Assembly (NCBI GenBank): GCA_016928095.1
Contig: JAFGLL010000104.1
Coordinates: 1-54,391, forward strand
DNA from: Thermoplasmatota archaeon
GTDB taxonomy: Archaea; Thermoplasmatota; Penumbrarchaeia; Penumbrarchaeales; Penumbrarchaeaceae
Direction of reading: 5' to 3'
DNA: 54,391 bases
Positions 8,199 to 16,138 of the stretch are shown here, piece by piece (position 1 is the stretch's first letter; each line of letters opens with the position of its first letter). The notes beneath the pieces were generated by a model. The model was not told the origin of the DNA. It searched no databases and saw only the letters and a program-made list of their open reading frames with translations. Made by a program: the position numbers and the translations under genes.

Positions 8199-8243
8199 GA
8201 CAACCTGACCACATAGGGAAAGCTCTTGTGCGCCAAGCTCTTC

Positions 8244-9203
8244 ATGAAGGACCCCCTGAACAAGGCGGAATATACCCCAAGACGGTTCAGGGCTTTCATA
8301 GACCTGGTAAGACCTTTCACGCTCCTCGCACCGGCGCTTGGTGCCATTACCGGGTCGTTAATGGCATTACTGGTCCAAGGTGACCTTTCAAGACCTTTCT
8401 TCTCTGCTGAATGGCCTTTTCTTTACATACCCGGTCTTCCCTTTTTCACAATGATATCAGGGATCACCTCACTGGTGTTCCTGAATGCGGCATCCAATAC
8501 GCTCAATCAAGTGTATGACCGGGATATAGATATCATCAACAAGGCTTACCGGCCGATCCCAATGGGTGTCGTGACCCCTCGTGAAGGAATATGGATATCC
8601 GTGGTCCTGTACGGTATAGCTTTATGGCGCGCCGCCATGGTGAACAGGTACTTCCTTCTGATGGTTGTTGTCCTTATACTGTTCACGATATCCTATTCCG
8701 TGCCGCCCTTACGTTTCAAGAAGCGACTGTGGATCTCGAATATATCTGTCGCCCTGCCTCGAGGGATGCTCGGGATCGTTGCCGCCTGGTCGATCACTGG
8801 GAGTATCACTGATCCCCTTCCATGGGTGATCGGTTCCATAATGGCGGTGTTCCTTGTAGGCTCTACGACAACCAAGGACCTGACCGATGTTCCAGGAGAT
8901 GCAAGATTCGGGATCAGGACCCTTCCGGTCCATTACGGGAAGAGGAAAGCGATAGCACTCTCCTCCCCGTTCTTCATCCTACCTTTCATCATGATGGGAA
9001 TCTACTGGTACCTCGACCTCCTGCCCAAATACTCTCTGGTCATGGCCGTTGTATTCATGGTATGGTCCGGATTCGTGATATATCTGATATACAAGGAAGG
9101 GGACCGGGAGGACGAGCATTTCGAGAACTCGCCGGCATGGAAGCAGATGTACCTGATGCTCATGGGTATGCAGATGGGATTCCTCACATTGTTCGTGTTA
9201 TGA
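8244..9203 (+). CDS. UbiA-family prenyltransferase
   Basis: A 319-residue integral membrane enzyme with about nine hydrophobic segments. The two Asp-rich motifs that bind Mg-diphosphate are clear: NQVYDRDID with a following RPIP near residue 95-110, and DLTDVPGD followed by G(I/x)RTLPVHYG near 217-235. UbiA enzymes join a prenyl diphosphate to an acceptor at the membrane. In archaea the essential member makes the second ether bond of lipids (DGGGP synthase), but the NQxxD form is also found in quinone and porphyrin branches, so the acceptor is uncertain. The ATG at 8244 is used; an upstream TTG at 8226 is possible. Neighbouring IPK and fni, across a divergent promoter, supply prenyl precursors. 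Confidence 0.88.
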   Translation: MKDPLNKAEYTPRRFRAFIDLVRPFTLLAPALGAITGSLMALLVQGDLSRPFFSAEWPFLYIPGLPFFTMISGITSLVFLNAASNTLNQVYDRDIDIINKAYRPIPMGVVTPREGIWISVVLYGIALWRAAMVNRYFLLMVVVLILFTISYSVPPLRFKKRLWISNISVALPRGMLGIVAAWSITGSITDPLPWVIGSIMAVFLVGSTTTKDLTDVPGDARFGIRTLPVHYGKRKAIALSSPFFILPFIMMGIYWYLDLLPKYSLVMAVVFMVWSGFVIYLIYKEGDREDEHFENSPAWKQMYLMLMGMQMGFLTLFVL

Positions 9204-9215
9204 ACCCAAAGCAAG

Positions 9216-9226
9216 GATTATATTGG
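9216..9226 (+). promoter_or_regulatory. TATA-like box of the Pus10-L21e operon
   Basis: GATTATATTGG lies 36 nt before the Pus10 ATG, just after the UbiA stop codon. Confidence 0.45.
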
Positions 9227-9261
9227 TATTACCCTTCCCTGGTCCTGAAGGTGTTCTAAAG

Positions 9262-10689
9262 ATGGATGACCCATCCTGGCTTTACAAGAACGGAAACGAG
9301 ATATTTCGGACCGCCTTCGTTGCACTTCGATCCGAGCTATGCGACAGATGTCTTGGACGATTGTTCGGCCGTTGTGGTTTCGGTCTATCGAATAGGGAAA
9401 GAGGCAGCTCTGTGAGGACCATGCTAGCCATGTCGCAAGAACTGCTGACCGAAGAGAACGCCGATATGGAGCTACCCTTCTCGGACCGCCTGCCAGTGCA
9501 CCGATCGAAAAAGGTCATTGAAAAAAAGGAGCATCTCCCTGAAGAAGAAGAAGGATGGATTACAACTGTGACCCCTTCGATGAGGGGGCATCCTGAATTG
9601 GAAGGTCCTCATGAAGGATGCTGGTTGTGCCATGACATGTTCGATACAATTGATCGGATGGCCACCTCGGTCCTTGCCGCGTCCAAACAACAGGAATTCT
9701 CCACATTCCTGATCGGATGCAGGATGGACCCGGGATCCCTCGAAAGAGAGAGGACCCTCTGGAAGGCGACCGAACCATCCTCAGCAGAACCCCTCAAGGA
9801 AGAGTTGAACCGAGAGATCGGAAAAGCCTATTCCGAGCTGGACCCGGATAAGACCTTCGACAGGGACAGCCCTGACGTGACGTTTCTGGTGGACCCGTTG
9901 TTCCAGACGGTGGATGTGACGATAAAACCTGTTTTCATCAAAGGCAGGTACATAAAAAAGGTGAGGGGGATCCCGCAGACCAGATGGACATGCACCAGAT
10001 GCGATGGCAAAGGTTGCGAAAGATGCGGTGGGAAGGGGAAGATGTACGAGACCTCGGTCGAGGAGCTCATCGGGACACCTGTTAAAGAAGCCCTCGACGG
10101 AGCGGACTTCAAGCTCCATGGGATGGGGAGGGAAGATATAGATGTGAGGACGCTTGGCCGGGGAAGACCATTCGTGCTCGAGATCCCTTCGCCAAGGAAA
10201 AGGCATCCGGACATGGAAGTGCTGACCGATATGATAAATAAGAACGGTGCGGGAATGGTGGAAGTGACCGAACTTGCCCCATCGTCAAGGAACGAGGTCC
10301 CTTTCGTGAAGGAAGGTACATCTCTCAAGAGGTACAGGGCCAGAATCGTCATCGAAGGGGGCGTGGATGAGGAAACCCTTAAATACAATATCTCTTTACT
10401 TGCCCAAAGTCCCATCAATCAGAGGACCCCGTGGCGGGTTTCGCACCGCAGGGCTGACAAGATACGGGTTCGAAGGATACACGAGGCTTCCGTAACCTTT
10501 GAAGGGAACGGTGTTGCGATCGTCGACCTTCTGACGGATGGAGGCATGTATATCAAGGAGCTCCTCCATGGGGACGAGGGAAGGACCGTTCCCTCTCTCG
10601 CATCTCTGATCGGCCGGAACGTGAGGGTTGAAACCCTTGATGTCACGGATGTGCTGGATGATGAACGGTCCAGGAACGTCCAGGGGTGA
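9262..10689 (+). CDS. pus10: tRNA pseudouridine synthase Pus10
   Basis: A 475-residue enzyme that makes pseudouridine 54 and/or 55 in the T loop of archaeal tRNA, replacing bacterial TruB for this job. An N-terminal zinc-binding part (CDRC near 27-30, then CWLC near 113-116) is followed by a THUMP-type RNA-binding region and a C-terminal catalytic fold. GREDIDVRTLGRGRPF (around 295-310) contains the catalytic Asp and the family signature. The segment CTRCDGKGCERCGGKGK near 250 is an extra Cys cluster typical of archaeal members. The ATG at 9262 is chosen because a TATA-like box lies 36 nt upstream; upstream in-frame codons overlap that box. The stop overlaps the L21e region by a few bases, indicating an operon. 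Confidence 0.95.
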   Translation: MDDPSWLYKNGNEIFRTAFVALRSELCDRCLGRLFGRCGFGLSNRERGSSVRTMLAMSQELLTEENADMELPFSDRLPVHRSKKVIEKKEHLPEEEEGWITTVTPSMRGHPELEGPHEGCWLCHDMFDTIDRMATSVLAASKQQEFSTFLIGCRMDPGSLERERTLWKATEPSSAEPLKEELNREIGKAYSELDPDKTFDRDSPDVTFLVDPLFQTVDVTIKPVFIKGRYIKKVRGIPQTRWTCTRCDGKGCERCGGKGKMYETSVEELIGTPVKEALDGADFKLHGMGREDIDVRTLGRGRPFVLEIPSPRKRHPDMEVLTDMINKNGAGMVEVTELAPSSRNEVPFVKEGTSLKRYRARIVIEGGVDEETLKYNISLLAQSPINQRTPWRVSHRRADKIRVRRIHEASVTFEGNGVAIVDLLTDGGMYIKELLHGDEGRTVPSLASLIGRNVRVETLDVTDVLDDERSRNVQG

Positions 10690-10694
10690 ACAAG

Positions 10695-10988
10695 ATGGTA
10701 AAGAGATCCAAGGGAACGATGGTCAAGACCCGGAATATTCTGAAGAAGAGACCAAGGGACAGGGGCATACCCCCTGTGACGAGCTTTGTCAAGGAGTTCG
10801 AGATAGGGGAGAGGGCAAATATCGTCATAGAACCCTCGAGCCAGAAAGGCCAGCCTCACAGAAGGTTCCAGGGCCATGTCGGAACCGTGATCGATAGAAG
10901 GGGAGACGCATTCGTCGTCAGGGTTGACCTGGAAAGATCGCACAAGGACCTTGTGATAAGACCCGAGCACCTCAGGAAGATCCGTTGA
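10695..10988 (+). CDS. rpl21e: Large ribosomal subunit protein L21e
   Basis: A 97-residue basic protein of the archaeal/eukaryotic 60S-type subunit. It has the usual N-terminal basic extension (MVKRSKGTMVKTRN), an SH3-like core around EFEIGERANIVIEPS and the RRFQGHVGTVIDRRGDAFVV loop. GGGGTGA, which overlaps the stop of pus10, is the ribosome binding site for this ATG; a GTG at 10686 is therefore not the start. The order Pus10, L21e, RpoF, DUF655 is a common euryarchaeal arrangement. Confidence 0.97.
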   Translation: MVKRSKGTMVKTRNILKKRPRDRGIPPVTSFVKEFEIGERANIVIEPSSQKGQPHRRFQGHVGTVIDRRGDAFVVRVDLERSHKDLVIRPEHLRKIR

Positions 10989-11004
10989 GACCGGGACCAT
11001 GATC

Positions 11005-11019
11005 CCATCCGAAGGATGG
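11005..11019. repeat. Short hairpin after L21e
   Basis: CCATCC (11005-11010), GAA loop, GGATGG (11014-11019): a perfect 6-bp stem 17 nt after the L21e stop. No T tract follows, so it may be a processing or stability hairpin rather than a terminator. Confidence 0.3.
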
Positions 11020-11083
11020 TTCAACCGGCAAAGGATTTAATAATGACCTGCCTACTATACCGAAATCCTGCCATCTGGGTTTG

Positions 11084-11098
11084 AAATATCATATATAT
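11084..11098 (+). promoter_or_regulatory. TATA-like region of the rpoF operon
   Basis: A run of A/T-only and CAT steps (AAATATCATATATAT) ends 6 nt before the first rpoF ATG. A start site 25 nt downstream would fall on or just after the ATGs at 11104 and 11110, suggesting a leaderless or near-leaderless transcript. Confidence 0.4.
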
Positions 11099-11103
11099 GA
11101 GGC

Positions 11104-11550
11104 ATGAAAATGACATCCGTTGATGAGAACGAGAAACTGCTGACCCATTCCGAGGTCAAGATCGTGATGGATGAGGCTCTGGAAAAACCCAGTGTCATCT
11201 ATACTGGCCCCGAGGATGATGGCCTCACCCCGCGCTATAATCGTCCCGCGGAAGTTACAGGGGACCCCACGGCCGAGGCATCGGACCCTCTTGAGGAATT
11301 GAGCTTTGAAAAGAGAGCCACCATCGAGCATGTGAACAATTTCCAGAGGATACAAAAGGAAAAAGCATCCCTTATGATAGAGGAGCTTTTGAAGATCGAC
11401 AGATTGAACGAGGTCCATGCTTACAAGATCGCCGAGATCATGCCTCGTGACGAGACCGAGCTCAGGGTTGTTTTTGCGAAGGATAGGTTCACTCTCACTC
11501 CGGAAGAATTAAAACAGATATTGGATATTATAGATTCGCACGTGAATTGA
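11104..11550 (+). CDS. rpoF: DNA-directed RNA polymerase subunit F (Rpb4)
   Basis: A 148-residue homologue of Rpb4, which pairs with RpoE (Rpb7) to form the polymerase stalk that binds nascent RNA. The core (residues about 60-148) shows the Rpb4 pattern of helices ending in the HRDC-like DRLNEVHAYKIAEIMP and FTLTPEELKQILDIID. The segment between about residues 28 and 55 (Pro/Asp/Glu-rich) is an insertion relative to the usual 110-120 residue archaeal subunit. The start could be the ATG at 11104 or the one at 11110. It is followed 20 nt later by the DUF655 gene. Confidence 0.93.
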   Translation: MKMTSVDENEKLLTHSEVKIVMDEALEKPSVIYTGPEDDGLTPRYNRPAEVTGDPTAEASDPLEELSFEKRATIEHVNNFQRIQKEKASLMIEELLKIDRLNEVHAYKIAEIMPRDETELRVVFAKDRFTLTPEELKQILDIIDSHVN

Positions 11551-11570
11551 ACATCCAATAGATCGGAGGA

Positions 11571-12125
11571 ATGACCTTGGAGGACTACGCTTACATTCTG
11601 GACTATCTGCCTCAGGGTCACCCCGATAGAAAGACCTTCAAGAGAGAAGCCATTGCATACGGTCTGGGAGAGTTCGAGTTCAAACTCCTGGAGCTCTCAC
11701 CCAGGCCCGGTGTGATGATGAACATCGGTGAAAAGGTCTACATCGGGAAGGAAATGGACGACCGCCACAAGATACAGCATGTGAAGAGAAGGATAAATTA
11801 TTCGGACCTCACCGCTGCTGCGCAGTCGGAGCTTTCGTTCATTCTTGAGGAGATCATAAAATTGAACGAGGAGCGTTTCATCAAGTTCTTCAACGAAGCC
11901 CAGGCGATCACCACCAGACAACACATGCTGGAGCTTATCCCGGGACTCGGGAAGAAGACCATGTGGCATATCATCAATGAGAGGAAGAATCGACCCTTTG
12001 CGAGCTTCAATGATCTGACGGAAAGGATCAATACGATCCATCAGCCGGAGAAGCTCATCACGAAGAGGATAATCGAGGAGATGGAGGATCCATCCATAAA
12101 ATATCATCTCTTCATTAAAAGGTGA
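11571..12125 (+). CDS. DUF655 helix-hairpin-helix protein
   Basis: A 184-residue archaeal protein of the DUF655 family, regularly located next to rpoF and the dimethyladenosine transferase gene. N-terminal half: small beta-rich domain (YAYILDYLPQGHP, then VYIGKEMDDRHKI) resembling an OB/S1-like fold. C-terminal half: helix-hairpin-helix motif LELIPGLGKKTMWHIINERK (near 121-140) for sequence-independent nucleic-acid binding. An RNA-related role in translation or transcription is likely, but no reaction is known. GGAGG lies just before the ATG. No rRNA dimethyladenosine transferase follows here, which breaks the common gene order. Confidence 0.9.
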   Translation: MTLEDYAYILDYLPQGHPDRKTFKREAIAYGLGEFEFKLLELSPRPGVMMNIGEKVYIGKEMDDRHKIQHVKRRINYSDLTAAAQSELSFILEEIIKLNEERFIKFFNEAQAITTRQHMLELIPGLGKKTMWHIINERKNRPFASFNDLTERINTIHQPEKLITKRIIEEMEDPSIKYHLFIKR

Positions 12126-12270
12126 GGCCGTCCCGATCAGCCCCCTCTATTGATCTAGTTTTTGTCCGACCTTATAGTACTAAAAATACATTCAGTGACC
12201 CCATATATAAGGGGAAGGGCAATATTTATCTATGTTAGAAGGGTTGTAAGGGTCAGACATTGTCATACCA

Positions 12271-12345
12271 ATGATGATGTCCGGAATATGGGATGCACTG
12301 TGGGGGTCCAACGGCCCGTCTCCAAGACCGGCTGACCAAAGGTGA
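12271..12345 (+). CDS. Possible 24-codon leader ORF
   Basis: Three consecutive ATGs open a 24-residue frame (Met-rich start, then a Trp- and Pro-containing stretch) whose TGA lies inside the GGTGA ribosome binding site of the next gene. A TATA-like AATATTTAT lies about 45 nt upstream, at 12222-12230. Such overlap could couple translation of the two. There is no ribosome binding site before the triple ATG and no homology I recognise, so it may be chance. Confidence 0.2.
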   Translation: MMMSGIWDALWGSNGPSPRPADQR

Positions 12346-12349
12346 AGCC

Positions 12350-12781
12350 ATGCCAAAGATGACCAGCAAGATAACCATGAAGATCGAGCCAAAGCTCCTC
12401 GAAAGGATCCAGGAAAAAGCGGATTCCGAGGGTCTTGCGCTCAGCAGCTATATCAGAAAAGCAGTCATCAGTTACATCGGGGGACGGAAGGAAGACAACC
12501 AGTGGGTCATAAGGTTCGAGATGACTCCTCAAGAGATAAGGGCGATCAACAAACTAAGGGGGTTAGGCGTTGTGAAGAACAGAGAGGACGCGTTCCACAA
12601 TGCTTTTGACGTTTACCTCAAACAGGAGTACGACAATGCAGTTTCTCGTGCCAAGGAGCTGATAGTCGAGGATCATCTCATCAGAGGGATCGACCTTGGA
12701 GGCCTTCCAGCCGCAAGCACCCGGTACAACCCGGAAGAACGGGCCGATATGGACCTCGTCCTCGAAGATGAGGATATATGA
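12350..12781 (+). CDS. Ribbon-helix-helix (CopG-like) DNA-binding protein
   Basis: A 143-residue protein. Residues 5-48 fit a ribbon-helix-helix fold: a beta strand ITMKIEPKLL, helix LERIQEKADSEG, and a second helix SSYIRKAVISYI. A second strand-helix-helix pattern begins at WVIRFEMTPQEIRAINKL (about 55-72), so the protein may contain two such units. The C terminus is acidic. These proteins bind operator DNA as dimers; the target is unknown. GGTGA 5 nt before the ATG sets the start, and an in-frame ATG at 12293 is rejected. A strong terminator-like hairpin follows the gene. Confidence 0.75.
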   Translation: MPKMTSKITMKIEPKLLERIQEKADSEGLALSSYIRKAVISYIGGRKEDNQWVIRFEMTPQEIRAINKLRGLGVVKNREDAFHNAFDVYLKQEYDNAVSRAKELIVEDHLIRGIDLGGLPAASTRYNPEERADMDLVLEDEDI

Positions 12782-12783
12782 AC

Positions 12784-12840
12784 GAGTGGGGGTGGAAAAC
12801 GGGAGCCATTCCGGGGAACGGCTCCCGTCCCCGCTCTTTA
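12784..12840 (+). terminator. Two-tier hairpin terminator
   Basis: ACGGGAGCC (12799-12807) pairs with GGCTCCCGT (12820-12828), and outside it GAGTGGGG (from 12784) pairs with CCCCGCTC (12829-12836) with one G-U. The T-rich CTCTTTAT follows. It separates the ribbon-helix-helix gene from the diadenylate cyclase gene. Confidence 0.6.
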
Positions 12841-12871
12841 TCATGGTCCCTATCTATCAGGGGGGTTGAGC

Positions 12872-13546
12872 ATGCAGGCAGCCTTAGAGGATAAGACGGA
12901 TATACCACCCGAGGCGGGAGAGGTTGAGGAGAGGGCCATCCAGATGCTGTGCATGGAGGGGGACATTGATCATATCATCAACAGGGTCATGTCCGGTCAG
13001 GTGAGCAAGAAGAGGGTTCTTCGACGGACACTTGACATATTGATCGGTCTGTCGTTGAAAGGATATGAAGGTAAACCGGTCGGCGCGATCTTCCTGATCG
13101 GTGATATCGAAGGTATAAGAAGGCATACTAGCCAGATGATCATTAATCCCTTCAAGGGATGGAGGGACATAAACATCCTGGATGAGAAGCAGATGCCCAC
13201 CTTCGAAGCCTTCTGTCAGCTTGATGGCGCATTCGTTCTGGACCATCGGGGTTTTGCACACTATGCCGGGAGAATGATCCAGGTCAGGGGAGAAACGGAC
13301 TGCGGTAAAGAAGACCCGGGGAAACACCCCATCGACCGGAACGGTACAGGTACCAGGTCCAGGGCTTCGAGGTACATCACTGAAAGGACCAAGACCATCG
13401 CCGTATCCCTTTCCCACAGTGGTGAGATAACCCTTTTCGAGAGAGGGAAGGAGATCGGTCGGATCACAAGAAAGGTCGTTCATGTCGATCCGAAGATGCT
13501 GAAGAACCTCGTTCTAGCCGGTCCGAAGATCGATAATAAGGGTTAG
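12872..13546 (+). CDS. dacZ: Diadenylate cyclase (DisA_N/DacZ type)
   Basis: A 224-residue protein with a DAC domain that condenses two ATP to cyclic di-AMP, a second messenger that controls osmolytes and potassium uptake in several archaea and bacteria. The catalytic LDGAFVLD (DGA at 118-120) is present, followed by the glycine-rich GTGTRSRASRYITERT. The second motif normally reads RHR; here it is RSR (162-164), a change at a nucleotide-binding position. The N-terminal 45 residues are helical. The ATG at 12872 follows GGGGGGTTGA; a TTG two codons earlier is the alternative. The gap after the gene contains competing inverted repeats. Confidence 0.87.
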   Translation: MQAALEDKTDIPPEAGEVEERAIQMLCMEGDIDHIINRVMSGQVSKKRVLRRTLDILIGLSLKGYEGKPVGAIFLIGDIEGIRRHTSQMIINPFKGWRDINILDEKQMPTFEAFCQLDGAFVLDHRGFAHYAGRMIQVRGETDCGKEDPGKHPIDRNGTGTRSRASRYITERTKTIAVSLSHSGEITLFERGKEIGRITRKVVHVDPKMLKNLVLAGPKIDNKG

Positions 13547-13621
13547 TTCGAAGAAATCAACATTAATAAGGAAAAGAATATAACCCTTGTAAAGAACATG
13601 GGTTGGGGGCACTTTTCTTTT
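13538..13621 (+). promoter_or_regulatory. Competing stems between dacZ and the coiled-coil gene
   Basis: TAACCCTT (13581-13588) can pair with AAGGGTTA upstream (13538-13545, covering the dacZ stop) or its AACCC can pair with GGGTT downstream (13600-13604), which is followed by a T-rich stretch (13612-13621). The two pairings exclude one another, as in an attenuator. A TATA-like GAATATAACC at 13577-13586 overlaps the same bases, so a simple promoter is an equally good explanation. Confidence 0.3.
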
Positions 13622-13640
13622 ACATCGGCAGGTGAGCGGA

Positions 13641-16079
13641 TTGACCAAAGAGGAAAGAAGCAAGGAACAGGAAAAGGTCACACCGGAGGAAGAAGAAGCC
13701 GTGTTCGAGAAGGGCGAAATGGCCACCGAACCCATCGAGGCCTTCGATGAGGACGAGAAGGACCTCTTCGAGAAGCTCATGAAGAAGATCGTGGATGCAG
13801 GTGACCTTGAGAAGGAGCTCGATAACGATCTGGAATCCTTCGAGGAGAGGGTCGGTTCCGTTGTAGATTCCGTTGACAGGATAGAAAAGTTCGAGAAGGC
13901 CTCCATCGAGAGCCTCATCTACAAACATGATGAAGAGGAGATCGACATCGGTCAGACCACGGAGGGTCCGGAAAAAAAGGTTTCAAGAACGGACCGGAAA
14001 AAAGGACCCGTTGTTAAGCCGACCCCGGTTCCCGAAGGAGAGAAGGTATTCCCTATCAAAGAGGACCCTGGTTTCGGGCATATCTACCTCCCAACAGATA
14101 GCCCTTACGACCAGATCAAGAAGGGCGAGATCGGGTTCGATCATAAGGGTGAATTCCTGGACACCTACGGGACAGAGGTCATATCTGTCCTTCAGAATAT
14201 ATTCAAACTCATCAAGTTGAAGATCGAAAAGGAGGACCTTGACAAGGCCCGGGAACTCTTCATGTTGTCTGCCAGCATTGGAGGGGGTTCCGATTACTTC
14301 CAGAGTGATTTCGTCCCATTGGCCGATATTCTCGATGTTGAACTGCCCTTGGACCATCTCAAAAAGGAAAAAACGGAGGCCAATGTCCCATCCATAGATG
14401 AAAAGGATGAGACCGAGGTGCTCGAACCCGAACTTGTTGGCGAGATCGAGAGCCTGCAAAAGAAAGCATCCTCCGCGATCAAACAACTCGAGAAATTGAT
14501 AGAGACCTCGGACCTGATAGATGATGAACTGAAACGGATAAAGGTTCAGCATTTGAGATCGGTGGACCTTTACAGGGAGAAGAGGTTCCATAAATCGTAC
14601 GGACTCGCCCTGGAAGCACTGGGAACCCTGAAGAACCACATCGCCGACGGTATAGATAACCGACTACAGAACGATCTTTACCGCACAAAGGAGATGCTGG
14701 AGGATTACTCCAGAGAAGGGGGAGCCTCGGACCCTGATAACATCGAGGAGCTTCGGACAACATTGGACAGGGCTATGAAGGCATACCTAACCAATGAGTT
14801 CGAAAAGGCGACCCTCCTTGCAAAGAAAGTGATGAACACGATTTTGGACTCCAAGGGGGACACATCAGAACCTCTGAGGAAGGAGGTGGAGGAGCTGAAA
14901 AAGGAGCTCAACTCCCTCAAGGAGCTCAACATCCCGATACCGGAGATCAACCTCATGATAGATGCCATCAGATCGGTGGAGCATCTCCTCGATCGGCATG
15001 ATCTCCAGAACGCTGAAAGGACGTTCCTTAGGATCAAGGACCTCACCAGGGAAACAAGGGAAAAGAGCCAGAAGTTCATCTCCGCAAGGGAGCTCAATAT
15101 CAAACTCAACAACAGGATGGAACGGCTCAGGTCCTCGGGGTTCGATCTCTCCCATCTCAAGAAGAAGATCGATTTCGTCCACCAGTACTTCAAGGAGGAA
15201 AGGTACGACGACATACTGGTGATCGGTCTCGAGATCGAGCATGAACTTGATGTTATCGAAGATAACCAGAGAGAGAATATCTCCAAGAACATCCTCGAAA
15301 GCCTGGAGGAAGTGATGGTCAGGGTCGTGGAACTGGATGATCCGGATACCTACAAGAATGCCTACGACGAGCTCATGGAAACGGCCAACAACGGGGATAT
15401 ACAATATCTGAGGACCAAAGGTCAGGAACTGATAGACACCATCAAGGGCAAACTGAGGACGGTCAAGGTGGAAAGGGCCAAGAGGATCACAAGTTCTGTT
15501 GTCGAAGGGCGCATACTGTCAGGCAAGCTCAGGTCATTCAAGATAGATACCACGGACCACGACCGGAACCTGAGAAAGGCGCGTACCTTGATCAGGGAGG
15601 GTAAGCATCAGGAGGGCATCGACCTCATGGAGAGTACCATCGACCTCATGAAGAAGATAAGCATGGAGAAGGTCGAATATTTCAAGGAGTTCATGAACAT
15701 ATACAGGGATTCTCTCGAGGTGGTCATGGACCGCCACAAGGAAGAGCCGAGGGTATATTATATCAAGAGAAAACAGATACCCATCCTCAGGAAGATGGAG
15801 GAGCTGGGCAACTATCATAATGCCCTGGAGCATTACAGGACCCTCGAATCCAGATTTGCCGATGTGATCACCACCGAGGACAAGAAAGAGAGCGTCGAGA
15901 ACGATCTCAACAAGGTCAAGTTCGAGATATACAAGAAGAAGGAGGAGGGAATGGACATCTCGGAACCCCTCTCGCTTTATACCCTTGCCCAGAAGAGGTA
16001 CGGTGAAGGGCAGGTCGTCCCGGCCGAGTTCCTCATCGAGGTCGGAAGAAGATACTGCGAGACGTTCATGCTCAATTGA
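13641..16079 (+). CDS. Large coiled-coil / helical-repeat protein, unknown function
   Basis: An 812-residue, highly charged protein (rich in Glu, Lys, Asp, Leu) with no membrane segment or signal peptide. The first 100 residues are acidic and heptad-like; residues 100-160 form a Pro-containing linker with KVFPIKEDPGFGHIYLP; the rest is a long series of helices with repeated short motifs such as DLYREKRFHKSYGLALEAL, AYLTNEFEKATLLAKKV and HQYFKEERYDDILVIGLE, which resemble degenerate TPR-like helix pairs (KA(Y/L)..(E/R)F.KA). It is probably a scaffold or structural protein. GGTGA at 13631-13635 is placed 5 nt before the TTG at 13641, so TTG rather than the overlapping GTG at 13632 is taken as the start. 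Confidence 0.8.
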   Translation: MTKEERSKEQEKVTPEEEEAVFEKGEMATEPIEAFDEDEKDLFEKLMKKIVDAGDLEKELDNDLESFEERVGSVVDSVDRIEKFEKASIESLIYKHDEEEIDIGQTTEGPEKKVSRTDRKKGPVVKPTPVPEGEKVFPIKEDPGFGHIYLPTDSPYDQIKKGEIGFDHKGEFLDTYGTEVISVLQNIFKLIKLKIEKEDLDKARELFMLSASIGGGSDYFQSDFVPLADILDVELPLDHLKKEKTEANVPSIDEKDETEVLEPELVGEIESLQKKASSAIKQLEKLIETSDLIDDELKRIKVQHLRSVDLYREKRFHKSYGLALEALGTLKNHIADGIDNRLQNDLYRTKEMLEDYSREGGASDPDNIEELRTTLDRAMKAYLTNEFEKATLLAKKVMNTILDSKGDTSEPLRKEVEELKKELNSLKELNIPIPEINLMIDAIRSVEHLLDRHDLQNAERTFLRIKDLTRETREKSQKFISARELNIKLNNRMERLRSSGFDLSHLKKKIDFVHQYFKEERYDDILVIGLEIEHELDVIEDNQRENISKNILESLEEVMVRVVELDDPDTYKNAYDELMETANNGDIQYLRTKGQELIDTIKGKLRTVKVERAKRITSSVVEGRILSGKLRSFKIDTTDHDRNLRKARTLIREGKHQEGIDLMESTIDLMKKISMEKVEYFKEFMNIYRDSLEVVMDRHKEEPRVYYIKRKQIPILRKMEELGNYHNALEHYRTLESRFADVITTEDKKESVENDLNKVKFEIYKKKEEGMDISEPLSLYTLAQKRYGEGQVVPAEFLIEVGRRYCETFMLN

Positions 16080-16107
16080 TGCTGTACATCTTCGATAGAG
16101 TTAAGTA

Positions 16108-16116
16108 GATTTTATC
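16108..16116 (+). promoter_or_regulatory. TATA-like box of thrS
   Basis: GATTTTATC lies about 25 nt before the thrS ATG at 16139, so the message is probably leaderless or nearly so. Confidence 0.4.
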
Positions 16117-16138
16117 CTTGACTTCAATGGGGTTTGGC

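Noticed and set aside
13983-14639. 218-codon minus-strand frame inside the coiled-coil gene
   Set aside because: Shadow of Glu/Lys-rich coding sequence; no start signals.
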